From NCBI RefSeq assembly GCF_001613425.1, contig NZ_BDCI01000001.1, forward strand, positions 124,001-188,000: 64,000 bases of DNA, in the 5' to 3' direction. The position numbers and the translations under genes are program-made. Positions 30,104 to 38,369 of the stretch are shown piece by piece. Source of the DNA: Nocardia vulneris. Its GTDB lineage: Bacteria > Actinomycetota > Actinomycetes > Mycobacteriales > Mycobacteriaceae. How positions within the stretch are numbered: the first letter of the stretch is position 1; each line of letters starts with the position of its first letter. A model generated the notes under the pieces. The model was not told the DNA's origin, made no database searches, and saw nothing but the letters and a program-made list of their open reading frames with translations.

Positions 30104-30263
30104 GTGGTGTTCGTTTACCCAGGTGAAAAGCAGTGTGAGGCAAGGTGTTCGGAGAACAGCGAGCCCTCGGGTGGCCGGTGTGGGCGCCGGGGGATATGCT
30201 CGTCGAGATGACTACTCATTCTGTCGAAAGATTGGGGGTTCCATTCGTGCACGGTGAGCGCTG

Positions 30264-31652
30264 ATGCCCACCGACACTGCGAATGGGGACCTTTCCCGCC
30301 TCTCCTTCTGGTCGCGCGTACGTGAATTCGCCGTGCCGCCAGGAATGATCGAGACTGCCACCGCTCGTCGCCTGCAGGGTGATTGGGCGGGCGCGTGCGC
30401 CGCGGCAGGCTTCGATATCGATCTCGATCTGCGCTCGACGGCGCGGACCCACGGACGCGAACTCGCCACGCGGATCCGGTCCGACCTGCGGCATCTGGCA
30501 CCGGACCTGCTGCGCTGGCACCTGCCGCGGATCGCACCGGACGGACTGCTGCGACCCGGGTCGACCAGCACCCTCGCGCGCTACGCGCCCGCAGGTCAAG
30601 AACGCGGCAGCCCGCCGGGCCTCGAACTCGTGGTTCGCACCGCGCCCGCCTGGGCGGACGCGGGCCAGCGGATCAGTCTGGCGTTATTCGACGGGTCTGC
30701 CAAAACCGCTGCGCCAGGACTGCATCCGCATCCTCGACCGGACCGCCGATATCGCCTGGATCTGCACCGCCACCTCTGGGACGCGCGCAGCGCCGACGAG
30801 TTGTGGACACGCTGCGGGGCCGGGGAACCACTTGCCCGGCCCGATCCCGAACTCCTCGCATTGTTGCCCTCGTCCGGTGGGTGTGCGGTCGAGACCTGGG
30901 CGGTCGAGGCGCGGCTGCTATCGGACGCCGAGAAGTGTTGCGGCAGTGCGTTCGTAGTACGGCTGGGTGGTCGGCGACGATTGGTGCTGCGGGTCGCCGA
31001 CGACGGCGGGGGACCGCCCACCGTGCGAATCGAGCCGGGCTATCCGGCGGGCCGCGTCTCCGCGTTGCCGGTACTGCCCGACGCCGCGACCTGGACGCTG
31101 CCCGACCTGGCGCTGCTGCGTGCCGGTGTGATCACGGCCGATCGGTTGCACCCGCTGGTCGCGGCGGCATTGGTACCCGGCGGCGCTTCCGCGGTGCAGC
31201 AGCCCTACGCCACGGCCGGATCGCGCCTTGTGACCTGCCGCGGCGAACAGCACCGCATCGGGTTCGTCGACGGCGTCCTGTCCGCGCTCGACCACGACCC
31301 CGTGGAACTCCGGCGGGAGGAACTGCTGGCCGCGCTGTCGGGAACGCCGTTGCCCTGCTTGCAGGCCATCGATGTGGCACACCGTGCACCGGACTGCCTG
31401 GCGGGCATCCGGGAACGATTGCACCACGGCGATATCGCGGGCGCGCTGGCGTTGGTCGAGGGACTGCTCGGTCCCGGCGCGCTGCTGCGCGACGGCGCGC
31501 TGCGTGACGAACTCGAAGCCGCCGCGCGGCGGCGGATCACCTACGGGCTCTTCCGATCCGGCCTGTCCGAAGCCGGATCGGAGCGCGTCCCCACCGGGCG
31601 TGCCCGGCGCCGCGACCGTCGGGCGCATCCGCGCAACGCGACTCGGCACTGA
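30264..31652 (+). CDS. Conserved protein of the MoxR/VWA operon, unknown function
   Basis: 462 aa soluble protein, no signal peptide and no enzyme motif I recognise. The C-terminus is strongly basic (RARRRDRRAHPRNATRH). It is 48 bases before a MoxR ATPase that in turn overlaps a VWA metallopeptidase gene. A partner upstream of such pairs is common in actinobacteria, and I take this protein as a third component or substrate adaptor. Function stays unknown. Confidence 0.7.
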   Translation: MPTDTANGDLSRLSFWSRVREFAVPPGMIETATARRLQGDWAGACAAAGFDIDLDLRSTARTHGRELATRIRSDLRHLAPDLLRWHLPRIAPDGLLRPGSTSTLARYAPAGQERGSPPGLELVVRTAPAWADAGQRISLALFDGSAKTAAPGLHPHPRPDRRYRLDLHRHLWDARSADELWTRCGAGEPLARPDPELLALLPSSGGCAVETWAVEARLLSDAEKCCGSAFVVRLGGRRRLVLRVADDGGGPPTVRIEPGYPAGRVSALPVLPDAATWTLPDLALLRAGVITADRLHPLVAAALVPGGASAVQQPYATAGSRLVTCRGEQHRIGFVDGVLSALDHDPVELRREELLAALSGTPLPCLQAIDVAHRAPDCLAGIRERLHHGDIAGALALVEGLLGPGALLRDGALRDELEAAARRRITYGLFRSGLSEAGSERVPTGRARRRDRRAHPRNATRH

Positions 31653-31700
31653 TTCGACAACTTTCCTTCCGGCCACACCGATTCCCCGAGGTGATCACCC

Positions 31701-32906
31701 ATGCTTACTTCTCGCCCACTCGCTCAACTCGACGTCGCCGAGGATCTGCTGACCCTGCTCCGTGAAGCGACCACTGAACCGCGTGCCGACAATCAGTTGG
31801 CGGCACTGGCTTTGGCGGTGGCCGCCGACCTACCGGTGCTGCTCTGGGGCGAGCCGGGGATCGGCAAGACCGCGGCGCTGACCCAGCTCGCCGCCGATCT
31901 GGACCTCCCGCTGACCACGGTGATCGCGAGTGTGCACGAGCCGTCGGACTTCTCGGGTCTGCCCGTCATCGGCGCCGACCCAGCGGTGGACGGCGTGCCG
32001 ATGGCGCCGCCGGACTGGGCCGTGCGGCTGGTCCGGGCCGGGCGCGGGCTGCTGTTCCTGGATGAATTGTCCACTGCGCCTCCGGCGGTGCAGGCCGCGT
32101 TGCTCCGGTTGGTGCTGGAGCGGCGCATCGGCGCCCTGCAGTTGCCGCCCGGCGTGCGGATCGTCGCGGCGGCCAATCCTCGTTCCTCCGCGGCCGATGG
32201 CTGGGAACTCGGTCCGCCCCTGGCGAATCGGTTCGTGCACCTGCAATGGACGCACGACCACGACGTCGTCGTGCGCGGTCTCGGCGGCGTCTGGCCGCAC
32301 GCGGTATTGCCCAGCTTGGCGCCGGAGCGGCTGAGCGAGGCCGTCGCCTTCGCCCGCCGCGCGGTGTGCGTGCTGCTGGCGGCGCGGCCCGCCCTGGTGC
32401 ATCAACTGCCCAGCAGCGAAACGCGCCGGGGCGGGCCGTGGCCGTCGCCGCGCAGTTGGGAGATGACGGTGCGGCTCATCGCCTTTGCCACCGCGGCGGG
32501 TTCGTCCCGCGATGTGCTCTCCCAGCTCGTGCGCGGCACGGTCGGTGACGGGCCGGGCTTCGAACTGCTGGCGAGTCTGGACCGGATGGACCTGCCGGAC
32601 CCGGAGACGCTGCTCGCCGACCCGGCGGGTGCCGTGCTGCCCGAACGCGGCGATCTACGGCAGGCGGTGCTCGACGCAGTGGTGGCGGCGGTGCGTAAGC
32701 GGCCCGAGCAGGCACGGTGGGCGGCCGCGTGGGCAATCCTGGTGCGCGCCTTGGAAACCGGTGCGCCCGATCTCGTCGTCGTGCCCGCGACCACGTTGGC
32801 CACGCTGCGGCAGGGCGACTGGACGGTGCCGGCCGCGATCGAGGAGCTGGCCGGCGTGGTCGCGGTATCCCAGCGCGCGGATCATGCCGCGGCGGCGCGA
32901 CGATGA
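31701..32906 (+). CDS. MoxR-type AAA+ ATPase
   Basis: 401 aa. Walker A GEPGIGKT (50-57), Walker B LLFLDEL, sensor 1 VAAANP, and a C-terminal lid region. MoxR proteins act as chaperones that remodel or activate partner proteins, typically with VWA-domain cofactors. The stop overlaps the start of the VWA gene (ATGA at 32903-32906), so the two are made together. Confidence 0.88.
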   Translation: MLTSRPLAQLDVAEDLLTLLREATTEPRADNQLAALALAVAADLPVLLWGEPGIGKTAALTQLAADLDLPLTTVIASVHEPSDFSGLPVIGADPAVDGVPMAPPDWAVRLVRAGRGLLFLDELSTAPPAVQAALLRLVLERRIGALQLPPGVRIVAAANPRSSAADGWELGPPLANRFVHLQWTHDHDVVVRGLGGVWPHAVLPSLAPERLSEAVAFARRAVCVLLAARPALVHQLPSSETRRGGPWPSPRSWEMTVRLIAFATAAGSSRDVLSQLVRGTVGDGPGFELLASLDRMDLPDPETLLADPAGAVLPERGDLRQAVLDAVVAAVRKRPEQARWAAAWAILVRALETGAPDLVVVPATTLATLRQGDWTVPAAIEELAGVVAVSQRADHAAAARR

Positions 32907-34129
32907 CCGTACCGTTGGACCGGGAGAAGCTCTTCGCCGCTCGACTGCATGCCGCGCGGGCGCGGCCCTACCTCGCCACCGCGTTGTTCGCGTTGCACGT
33001 AGTGGAATCCGCCGACGTGCAGACGATGGCGGTCGATCGGTACTGGCGTTGCTACGTTTCACCACGCTTCGTGGACCAGACGCACACCGCGGAATTGGCC
33101 GCCGTATGGGTGCACGAGGTGTCGCATCTGCTGCGCGATCACCACGGGCGCAGCGACCGATACGCCCGGCTGCACGAACTCACCGGGCCGGGCGAACGGT
33201 TGCGGATGAACATCGCCGCGGACTGCGAGATCAACGACGACGCGTTCGGCGACGGTCTGATCCAGCCCGAAGGCGCGGTACTGCCCGCGACTTTGGAGCT
33301 GCCCGCGGGCGAACTCATGGAGGACTATCTGGGCAAGTTCCGGCTCGGGCCGCACACCGACGGCATCGCGTGGCTCGACTGCGGCAGCGGCGCGGACGGG
33401 GCGGAGCGCGCGTGGGACCTCGGACCCGACGGTGCGGACGGGCTGAGCGAACAAGAAAGGGACGCAATCCGATTCAAGGTGGCCCAGGGCATCATCGGGC
33501 GGCCGGGCAACGTGTCCAGAGCATGGCGGCGCTGGGCCGAGGAGGCGTTGCACCCGCCACAGCCCTGGCGCGATCTGCTGGGCGCGGCGGTGCGGAGCGC
33601 GGTCCGTGCGCCGGGCGTCGGCGAGGACTACACCTACGGCCGACCGGCGCGACGTGCCGCCGCGCTGCCCGGCATCGTGCTGCCCAGCCTGCGTCGTACC
33701 CCACCGCGAGTCGCGGTGCTCATCGACACGTCGGCTTCGGTCAGCGACACCGAATTGGGCAGTGCGCTACTCGAAGTCGCCGCCATCGGCCGCGCCTTGG
33801 GCGGCCGGCGCGACCTGGTCAGTGTGGTGCCCTGCGATGCCGCCGCCACCATCGTGCATCCGCTCTGCGCCGCCGAACAGATCCCGCTGCTCGGCGGCGG
33901 CGGTACCGACCTGCGCACCGGCTTCACCACCGCCTTGCGCAGCAGACCGCGCCCCGATGTCGTCGTAGTGCTCACCGACGGTCAAACCCCGTGGCCTGCA
34001 AGCCGTCCGCCGTGCCGGACGGTCGTCGGGATGTTCCGTCGCGGCTACGGTAGGTCCTACCTCGAACACGATGCCGACTACGTCCCGGACACCCCGCCGG
34101 ACTGGGCCCGCGTGGTCGAGATCGGTTGA
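32903..34129 (+). CDS. VWA domain protein with zinc metallopeptidase domain (DUF2201 type)
   Basis: 408 aa. The N-terminal peptidase-like domain carries HEVSH (His71-Glu72-His75), a zincin motif, in VWVHEVSHLLRDHH. The C-terminal VWA domain has the metal-ion site DTSAS (Asp275, Ser277, Ser279), GGGGTDL and VLTDGQ. All MIDAS residues look intact. The protein would bind Mg2+ and partner with the MoxR ATPase; whether the zincin half is an active protease is not known. It is convergent with the next gene with a single base between stop codons. Confidence 0.85.
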   Translation: MTVPLDREKLFAARLHAARARPYLATALFALHVVESADVQTMAVDRYWRCYVSPRFVDQTHTAELAAVWVHEVSHLLRDHHGRSDRYARLHELTGPGERLRMNIAADCEINDDAFGDGLIQPEGAVLPATLELPAGELMEDYLGKFRLGPHTDGIAWLDCGSGADGAERAWDLGPDGADGLSEQERDAIRFKVAQGIIGRPGNVSRAWRRWAEEALHPPQPWRDLLGAAVRSAVRAPGVGEDYTYGRPARRAAALPGIVLPSLRRTPPRVAVLIDTSASVSDTELGSALLEVAAIGRALGGRRDLVSVVPCDAAATIVHPLCAAEQIPLLGGGGTDLRTGFTTALRSRPRPDVVVVLTDGQTPWPASRPPCRTVVGMFRRGYGRSYLEHDADYVPDTPPDWARVVEIG

Positions 34130-34130
34130 A

Positions 34131-34907
34131 TCAGAGGAAAGCGCGCGCTATCTCCAACCACCGCTGCGCGTCCGGACCGACTGCGGTGAGGCCGGTTTCG
34201 GCCAGGGGGCGGCGCTGAGTGGCGCGCAGGCAGAAGTCGACGGCGGTGCCGCGGATGCGCTGCGCGGCGTCGGCCGGGCCCCATGCCCATTCGTCGCCGT
34301 CGGGTCCGGTCAGCTCGACGCGGAAAGAGTCGGTGGGAGTGGGTGATCCGGCCGCATAGAAGGACAGCTCGCGTCCCAGCACGCCGAGGAATGCCACATA
34401 GCGGAGCCGGTTCGTCGGCGGATGGGCGACACCGAGGGCGTCGAAGACGTCCTGTCCGTGCGCCCACGTTTCGAGCAGTCGGAGTGGCACCATGAGGGCC
34501 GCGGTCACATCGGACCCGAACCAGGGGAACGGGCGATCCGGCGGCAGGTCACCGAGCGCGGTCGCGAGTTCGTGGCGGCCGGTGCGCCATTGCCGCAGCA
34601 GGGTCGAACGGGGCTGGGCCGCACCGGCGGCGGCGTCGAGGTCGGCTTGTCGGCCGCCCGCCGCCTCGGTCTGCCGGAGTACGTCGTCGAACGACTCCGG
34701 CGTGCGAAGGGCGGTGAGCACGTTCGCGTCGGCGGCCGCGAGATGCGCGATCTGGTGGGCGATCGTCCAGCCGGTCGCCGGGGTGGGCGCGGACCAGTCG
34801 GGTGCCGCCGAGACCAGGGCGTCGAGCGTTTCGCCTTCGGCGATCAGGTCGGTCCGCGCGAGGTCGAGCTCGACCTCGGACATGTCGAAGCCGTAATCCA
34901 GCACCAT
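34131..34907 (-). CDS. TIGR03084-family metal-binding (MDMPI/DinB-like) protein
   Basis: 258 aa. N-terminal DinB/MDMPI four-helix domain with the metal-binding His of IAHQIAHLAAAD and LLETWAHGQDV, followed by a C-terminal SCP2-like domain. This layout matches actinobacterial TIGR03084 proteins related to mycothiol-dependent maleylpyruvate isomerase. Such proteins use mycothiol as cofactor in some cases; the substrate here is unknown. An ATG eight codons in (MSEVELD) is an alternative start. Confidence 0.8.
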   Translation of the reverse strand: MVLDYGFDMSEVELDLARTDLIAEGETLDALVSAAPDWSAPTPATGWTIAHQIAHLAAADANVLTALRTPESFDDVLRQTEAAGGRQADLDAAAGAAQPRSTLLRQWRTGRHELATALGDLPPDRPFPWFGSDVTAALMVPLRLLETWAHGQDVFDALGVAHPPTNRLRYVAFLGVLGRELSFYAAGSPTPTDSFRVELTGPDGDEWAWGPADAAQRIRGTAVDFCLRATQRRPLAETGLTAVGPDAQRWLEIARAFL

Positions 34908-34989
34908 GCATCCTCACCACGCGTCGACTAACCAGGCCCGGACCCCAGCCTAGGGGTGCTTGCGGTGATATGCGTTGGGGGACCGGTCT

Positions 34990-35023
34990 ATTCGGCCGAG
35001 TGGCGGATGGTACCCCGCCGAAT
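34990..35023 (-). terminator. Possible hairpin after the MerR gene
   Basis: ATTCGGC and GCCGAAT form a 7-bp stem 3 bases past the MerR stop on the minus strand. The 20-base loop can form an alternative GGCGG/CCGCC stem. No U-tract follows, so termination is uncertain. Confidence 0.35.
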
Positions 35024-35025
35024 GG

Positions 35026-35385
35026 CTAGCCCGCGGCCTCGGTGTCACGCCGACCGGACTCGCGCAACGCGGTGTTGTCGTCGCGGAGACGGTCGTTGTC
35101 GGTGTGCAGGGTGGCGTTGGCGTCTTCCAGGTCGAGGATGCGGCCGATGCCCGCCAGATTCACGCCCGCGGCAGCGAGGGTGGTGATGCGCTGCAGGCGG
35201 GCGATGTCGTCACCGCTGTAGCGGCGGGTGCCGCCCTCGCTGCGGGCGGGCGTCAGCAGACCGTGGCGTTCGTAGAGCCGCAGTGTCTGCACCCCGATCC
35301 CGGCCAGGTCGGCGGCCACCGAGATTCCGTATACGGCCTGGCCCGACGGGGGTAGGTGAAATTCCTGCTGGGGCTCCTGTGGCAT
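35026..35385 (-). CDS. MerR-family regulator (HspR-like)
   Basis: 119 aa. The N-terminal winged helix has YGISVAADLAGIGVQTLRLYERHGLLTPARSEGGTRRYS, close to HspR, which controls heat-shock genes, then a dimerisation coiled coil (about 80-115). ATG 35385 is preceded by CAGGAG. It is divergent from hsp20 with 146 bases between, which makes hsp20 and itself the natural targets. True HspR is usually encoded in the dnaK operon, so this may be a dedicated paralogue. Confidence 0.85.
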   Translation of the reverse strand: MPQEPQQEFHLPPSGQAVYGISVAADLAGIGVQTLRLYERHGLLTPARSEGGTRRYSGDDIARLQRITTLAAAGVNLAGIGRILDLEDANATLHTDNDRLRDDNTALRESGRRDTEAAG

Positions 35386-35431
35386 CGCGCTCCTGATCTC
35401 TTGGTGCTCTCGAGGTTTTCTATTCTAACCA

Positions 35432-35458
35432 CTTGCACTCATCTGTAGAGAGTGCTAA
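35432..35458. promoter_or_regulatory. CIRCE element overlapping the hsp20 promoter
   Basis: The left arm CTTGCACTC matches 7 of 9 bases, the spacer is 9 bases, and the right arm GAGTGCTAA matches 9 of 9 to the HrcA-binding CIRCE consensus. It overlaps a plus-strand promoter: TTGCAC (35433-35438), 17 bases, TAAAAC (35456-35461). HrcA bound here would block RNA polymerase directly, giving heat-inducible hsp20. Confidence 0.8.
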
Positions 35459-35470
35459 AACAAATCTATG

Positions 35471-35492
35471 TCAGATGACACAGGTTATCTGA
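35471..35492. promoter_or_regulatory. Second palindrome in the merR-hsp20 gap
   Basis: TCAGAT-N10-ATCTGA is a perfect dyad just downstream of the CIRCE/promoter and 39 bases before the hsp20 ATG. It is a good candidate for the operator of the divergent MerR/HspR-like protein, which would give hsp20 two layers of control. It is not the classic HAIR sequence. Confidence 0.45.
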
Positions 35493-35531
35493 AACGCCGA
35501 GGAAGAATGGAGTGTGTTGGAGGTGGCGACC

Positions 35532-35951
35532 ATGCTGATGCGTACCGATCCGTTCCGTGATCTGGACCGATTCACGCAGCAGGTGTTCGGCACGGCGGCG
35601 CGACCCGCGGTGATGCCGATGGACGCCTGGCGCGACGGTGACGAGTTCCTGGTGGAGTTCGACCTGCCGGGGATCGACCCGAAGTCGCTGGATCTTGACA
35701 TCGAACGCAATGTGGTGACCGTGAAAGCGGCACGGCCGGAACTGGATTCAGGGCGGTCGATGATCGCCGCCGAACGTCCGCGCGGCGTGTTCAGCCGTCA
35801 GCTGTTCCTCGGCGAAGGTCTCGATACCGACCACATCCGGGCCGATTACACCGATGGTGTCCTGCGCCTGGCGATTCCGGTCGCGGAGAAGGCCAAGCCG
35901 CGCAAGATCGAGATCGACCACGGCGAGCGGCGGCAGGCGATCGACGCCTGA
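35532..35951 (+). CDS. Hsp20/alpha-crystallin small heat-shock protein
   Basis: 139 aa. The alpha-crystallin domain (about 30-125) includes [20 protein letters not shown], the [12 protein letters not shown] strand and the [10 protein letters not shown] signature. The C-terminal IxI-like anchor is weak (KPRKIEID). It is an ATP-independent holdase that forms oligomers in the cytoplasm. ATG 35532 is chosen because GGAGG lies 8 bases upstream. It is controlled by the CIRCE element and probably the divergent MerR protein. Confidence 0.92.
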   Translation: MLMRTDPFRDLDRFTQQVFGTAARPAVMPMDAWRDGDEFLVEFDLPGIDPKSLDLDIERNVVTVKAARPELDSGRSMIAAERPRGVFSRQLFLGEGLDTDHIRADYTDGVLRLAIPVAEKAKPRKIEIDHGERRQAIDA

Positions 35952-35974
35952 CCGTCCGGCGCAACACCCTTCCC

Positions 35975-36006
35975 GTGGGCGGGCCCGGCAGCCCGGGTCC
36001 GCCCAC
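35975..36006 (+). terminator. Strong hairpin terminator after hsp20
   Basis: A 14-bp stem (35975-35988 with 35993-36006) with one G-U pair and a CAGC loop, 23 bases past the hsp20 stop. There is no U-tract, as in many actinomycete terminators. It separates hsp20 from the STAS unit. Confidence 0.7.
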
Positions 36007-36046
36007 CCCGACGATAGTCAGAACATTCTGTGCGAGGAGGTTTCTC

Positions 36047-36103
36047 ATGACCATGCGCACTGCCGAGTTGTGCGGTGGCGCCGCACCGGCGGTTACTCGA
36101 TGA
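36047..36103 (+). CDS. 18-aa leader peptide coupled to the STAS gene
   Basis: The peptide reads MTMRTAELCGGAAPAVTR. The strong ribosome site GAGGAGG lies 6-7 bases before ATG 36047, and its TGA overlaps the STAS ATG (ATGA). The STAS gene itself has no ribosome site of its own, so translation of this short frame is probably required to deliver ribosomes to it. A third codon ATG (36053) is an alternative start. No stalling motif is obvious. Confidence 0.55.
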   Translation: MTMRTAELCGGAAPAVTR

Positions 36104-36462
36104 GTACCGAATCGCGAGTATTGCGAACGCATCTGGAACAGGACGCGGCGACGGCGGTACTGACCGTCGGTGGTGAAGTCGACGCCGCGTCCGTGCCGCT
36201 GTTACGTGCCGGGATCGAGGAGGCGCTCGACGCCGGGCCGGACGTGCTCGTCGTGGACCTGTCCGACGTCGGGTTCTTCGGTTCCGCGGGACTCAGCGCA
36301 CTGTTGTTCGCACTGGATTCCGTGCCGCGGCGTGAACTGCGCGTCGTCGCGTCGCCGCAGGTGCGCCGACCCATCGAGGTGACGGGACTCGATCAGGTCC
36401 TCACGGTGTTCGACACCCTGGATGCCGCACTGTCGCCGGACGAAGACCCGAGTGTCGCGTGA
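36100..36462 (+). CDS. STAS-domain anti-anti-sigma factor
   Basis: 120 aa, a single STAS domain. LVVDLSDVGFFGSAGLSALLFAL contains the Ser residue phosphorylated by anti-sigma kinases in SpoIIAA-like proteins (SAGL). When unphosphorylated these proteins bind and neutralise an anti-sigma factor, freeing a stress sigma factor. No cognate kinase or sigma gene is adjacent. ATG 36100 overlaps the leader-peptide stop. Confidence 0.85.
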   Translation: MSTESRVLRTHLEQDAATAVLTVGGEVDAASVPLLRAGIEEALDAGPDVLVVDLSDVGFFGSAGLSALLFALDSVPRRELRVVASPQVRRPIEVTGLDQVLTVFDTLDAALSPDEDPSVA

Positions 36463-36548
36463 ATCCAGCTTTTCCTGTGCGCTGAGCGCAAGTATTGATT
36501 GCGGAGATTGCAGTAGACATCAATCCGGGCGGCCTCGAGACTGGGTTC

Positions 36549-37532
36549 ATGAACTGCAATCAGGAATCGGTGGCCGTGGGCAGGATCGTGCGGCCGAGCA
36601 AGTACGGATCACCGGAGGTCCTAGAGGTCGTCGAAACGCAAGTCCCGCAACCGGATGCCGACGGTGTCGTGGTGCGGGTGCGGGCGGCCGGGGTGAACCC
36701 CATCGATTGGAAGGTCTACAGCGGTTCCTTCCATGAGGTCGACGACAACGAGAAGGACGCGGCCGGGCTCGCCGAGAACCTGCCCCGGCTCGGCCTCGAA
36801 TGCGCCGGTGTCGTGACCGCGGTCGGTTCGGCCGTGACGGAGGTGGCGGTCGGCGCGGAGGTCATCGTGTACCCGGTCACCGGCGCCTACGCCGATTACG
36901 TTACGGCGCCGGTGAGTTCGCTGATCCCGAAGCCCGCCGGACTGGACTGGCCGGCGGCCGGGTCCTTGATGCTGGCCGGCCTGACCGCGACGCATGCGTT
37001 GCACGCCGCGGGTGTGCACGACGGTGACACGCTGCTCGTCCACGGCGGTTCGGGCGGGGTCGGGCTGCTGGTCGTGCAGCTGGCCGTGGCGGCGGGCGCG
37101 ACGGTGATCGCCACCGCCGGCGCCCGCAATCACGCACTGCTGCAACGGCTCGGCGCGATTCCGGTGACCTACGGCACGGGACTGCTCGACCGGGTGCGGG
37201 CCACCGCGCCCGGTGCCGTCACCGCGGCGATCGACTGCGCGGGCAGCGACGAGGCGTTCGACACGTCGCTGACGGTCGTCGCCGATCGGCAGCGCATCGT
37301 CTCGATCGCGGGCGGGGATCGTCATGTCGCCGCCGGAATCAAGGTGCTCGGCTATGGACCGGGCCAGGATGCGGGCACCGAGTTCCGCAACGCCGCCCGG
37401 GCCGAACTGGCCGCACGCGCAGTCGATTTGGAAATTCTGATCGACCGTGTCTATCCCCTCGCGGAAGCGGCGCAGGCGCACAAGGCCGGGCCCGCCGGAC
37501 ACGCGCCGGGCAAACTGGTGCTGATCCCGTAG
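36549..37532 (+). CDS. NADP-dependent oxidoreductase (MDR, quinone reductase type)
   Basis: 327 aa. GroES-like domain with VRAAGVNPIDWKVYSG, then VHGGSGGVGLLVVQLA for NADPH binding. It lacks zinc ligands. ATG 36549 is preferred over an in-frame start at 36495. A 13-bp palindrome (TGCGCT-G-AGCGCA, 36478-36490) lies upstream. It is followed after 136 bases by a second TetR gene on the same strand. Confidence 0.85.
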   Translation: MNCNQESVAVGRIVRPSKYGSPEVLEVVETQVPQPDADGVVVRVRAAGVNPIDWKVYSGSFHEVDDNEKDAAGLAENLPRLGLECAGVVTAVGSAVTEVAVGAEVIVYPVTGAYADYVTAPVSSLIPKPAGLDWPAAGSLMLAGLTATHALHAAGVHDGDTLLVHGGSGGVGLLVVQLAVAAGATVIATAGARNHALLQRLGAIPVTYGTGLLDRVRATAPGAVTAAIDCAGSDEAFDTSLTVVADRQRIVSIAGGDRHVAAGIKVLGYGPGQDAGTEFRNAARAELAARAVDLEILIDRVYPLAEAAQAHKAGPAGHAPGKLVLIP

Positions 37533-37586
37533 GGCATCGGCAACCACACCTTGCTCATGCGATCCATCCTTTGCCACAACCTCTAG

Positions 37587-37614
37587 TTAACGATCGTAAG
37601 GCTACGGTGGTTAG
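37587..37614. promoter_or_regulatory. 28-bp palindromic TetR operator, copy 2 (plus half-site at 37632-37645)
   Basis: Same layout as the copy at 29380-29407: TTAAC, N4, GTA, AGGC, TAC, N4, GTTAG, followed by a half-site CTAAC-N4-GTAAG. The conserved core GTAAGGCTACGG is identical. It ends 55 bases before the TetR ATG, exactly as in copy 1. An extra GTTAAC overlaps each outer side. Confidence 0.75.
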
Positions 37615-37668
37615 TTAACCGAAGGCAAGGGCTAACGCATGTAAGTTTTGTGTTGTAAGGTGAGCTGT

Positions 37669-38310
37669 ATGGGCAAGAACGAGACTTCGGCACCGGTCCG
37701 AGCCCGCAACCCGCGCGGTGCGGGCGCACGACTGCGGGACGAGATCGTGGCGGCGGCGGGCGCGCTGCTCGACGAAACCGGTGACGCGAGCGCCATCACC
37801 CTGCGCTCGGTGGCGCGTCGCGCGGGCATCGCGGCGCCCTCGATCTACCGGCACTTCCCGGACCAGCCGGCGATCATGCTGGCCGTGGTGCAGGACGCCT
37901 TCGGCGAGATGGCGCGACAGCTGCGTGCCGCGTTCGACGCTGCGGGCGAGTCGCCCAGGGCGCGGCTCGCGGCGGTCTGTCAGGGGTATCTGGACTTCGC
38001 GCAGGCGCGACCCGGGCCTTATCGCACCATGTTCGGCGGGGTCTGGGTGCCCGATCTCGGCGACAGTTCGGTGTCGGAGAGCGAGATGGCGATGCTCGGG
38101 GACGAGAGCCTGCACCTGCTCGCCGCGGCGCTCGCCGACTGTGTCACCGCCGGAGTGTCCGGCAGTACCGATCCGGCCGCGGACGCGGTGGCGTTGTGGC
38201 TCGGACTGCACGGGCTCGCGCATCAGCGGGTGGTCGCGCCGTCGTTTCCGTGGCCCGCGGACATCGCCGAACGTCTCATTGCCGCGCTCGCTCACCTCGA
38301 CGCGGCATGA
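37669..38310 (+). CDS. TetR-family transcriptional repressor (paralogue 2)
   Basis: 213 aa and close to its paralogue at 29462 along the whole length: RNPRGAGARLRDEIVAAA, LRSVARRAGIAAPSIYRHFP, YRTMFGG and WLGLHGLAHQR are shared. The promoter and operator are duplicated too. Unlike copy 1 there is no divergent partner; the amidase 59 bases downstream is the likely co-transcribed target. Cross-binding between the two regulators and both operators is expected. Confidence 0.9.
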   Translation: MGKNETSAPVRARNPRGAGARLRDEIVAAAGALLDETGDASAITLRSVARRAGIAAPSIYRHFPDQPAIMLAVVQDAFGEMARQLRAAFDAAGESPRARLAAVCQGYLDFAQARPGPYRTMFGGVWVPDLGDSSVSESEMAMLGDESLHLLAAALADCVTAGVSGSTDPAADAVALWLGLHGLAHQRVVAPSFPWPADIAERLIAALAHLDAA

Positions 38311-38369
38311 GGTAGCCGGGCGCGTTATTGTCCTGCCACCGATGGAGTGCACGGCAGAAGGGAAAACCC

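Noticed and set aside
35401..35531. HAIR-type HspR operator (CTTGAGT-N7-ACTCAAG)
   Set aside because: Not found; the clear dyad here is CIRCE, and the second palindrome has a different sequence.
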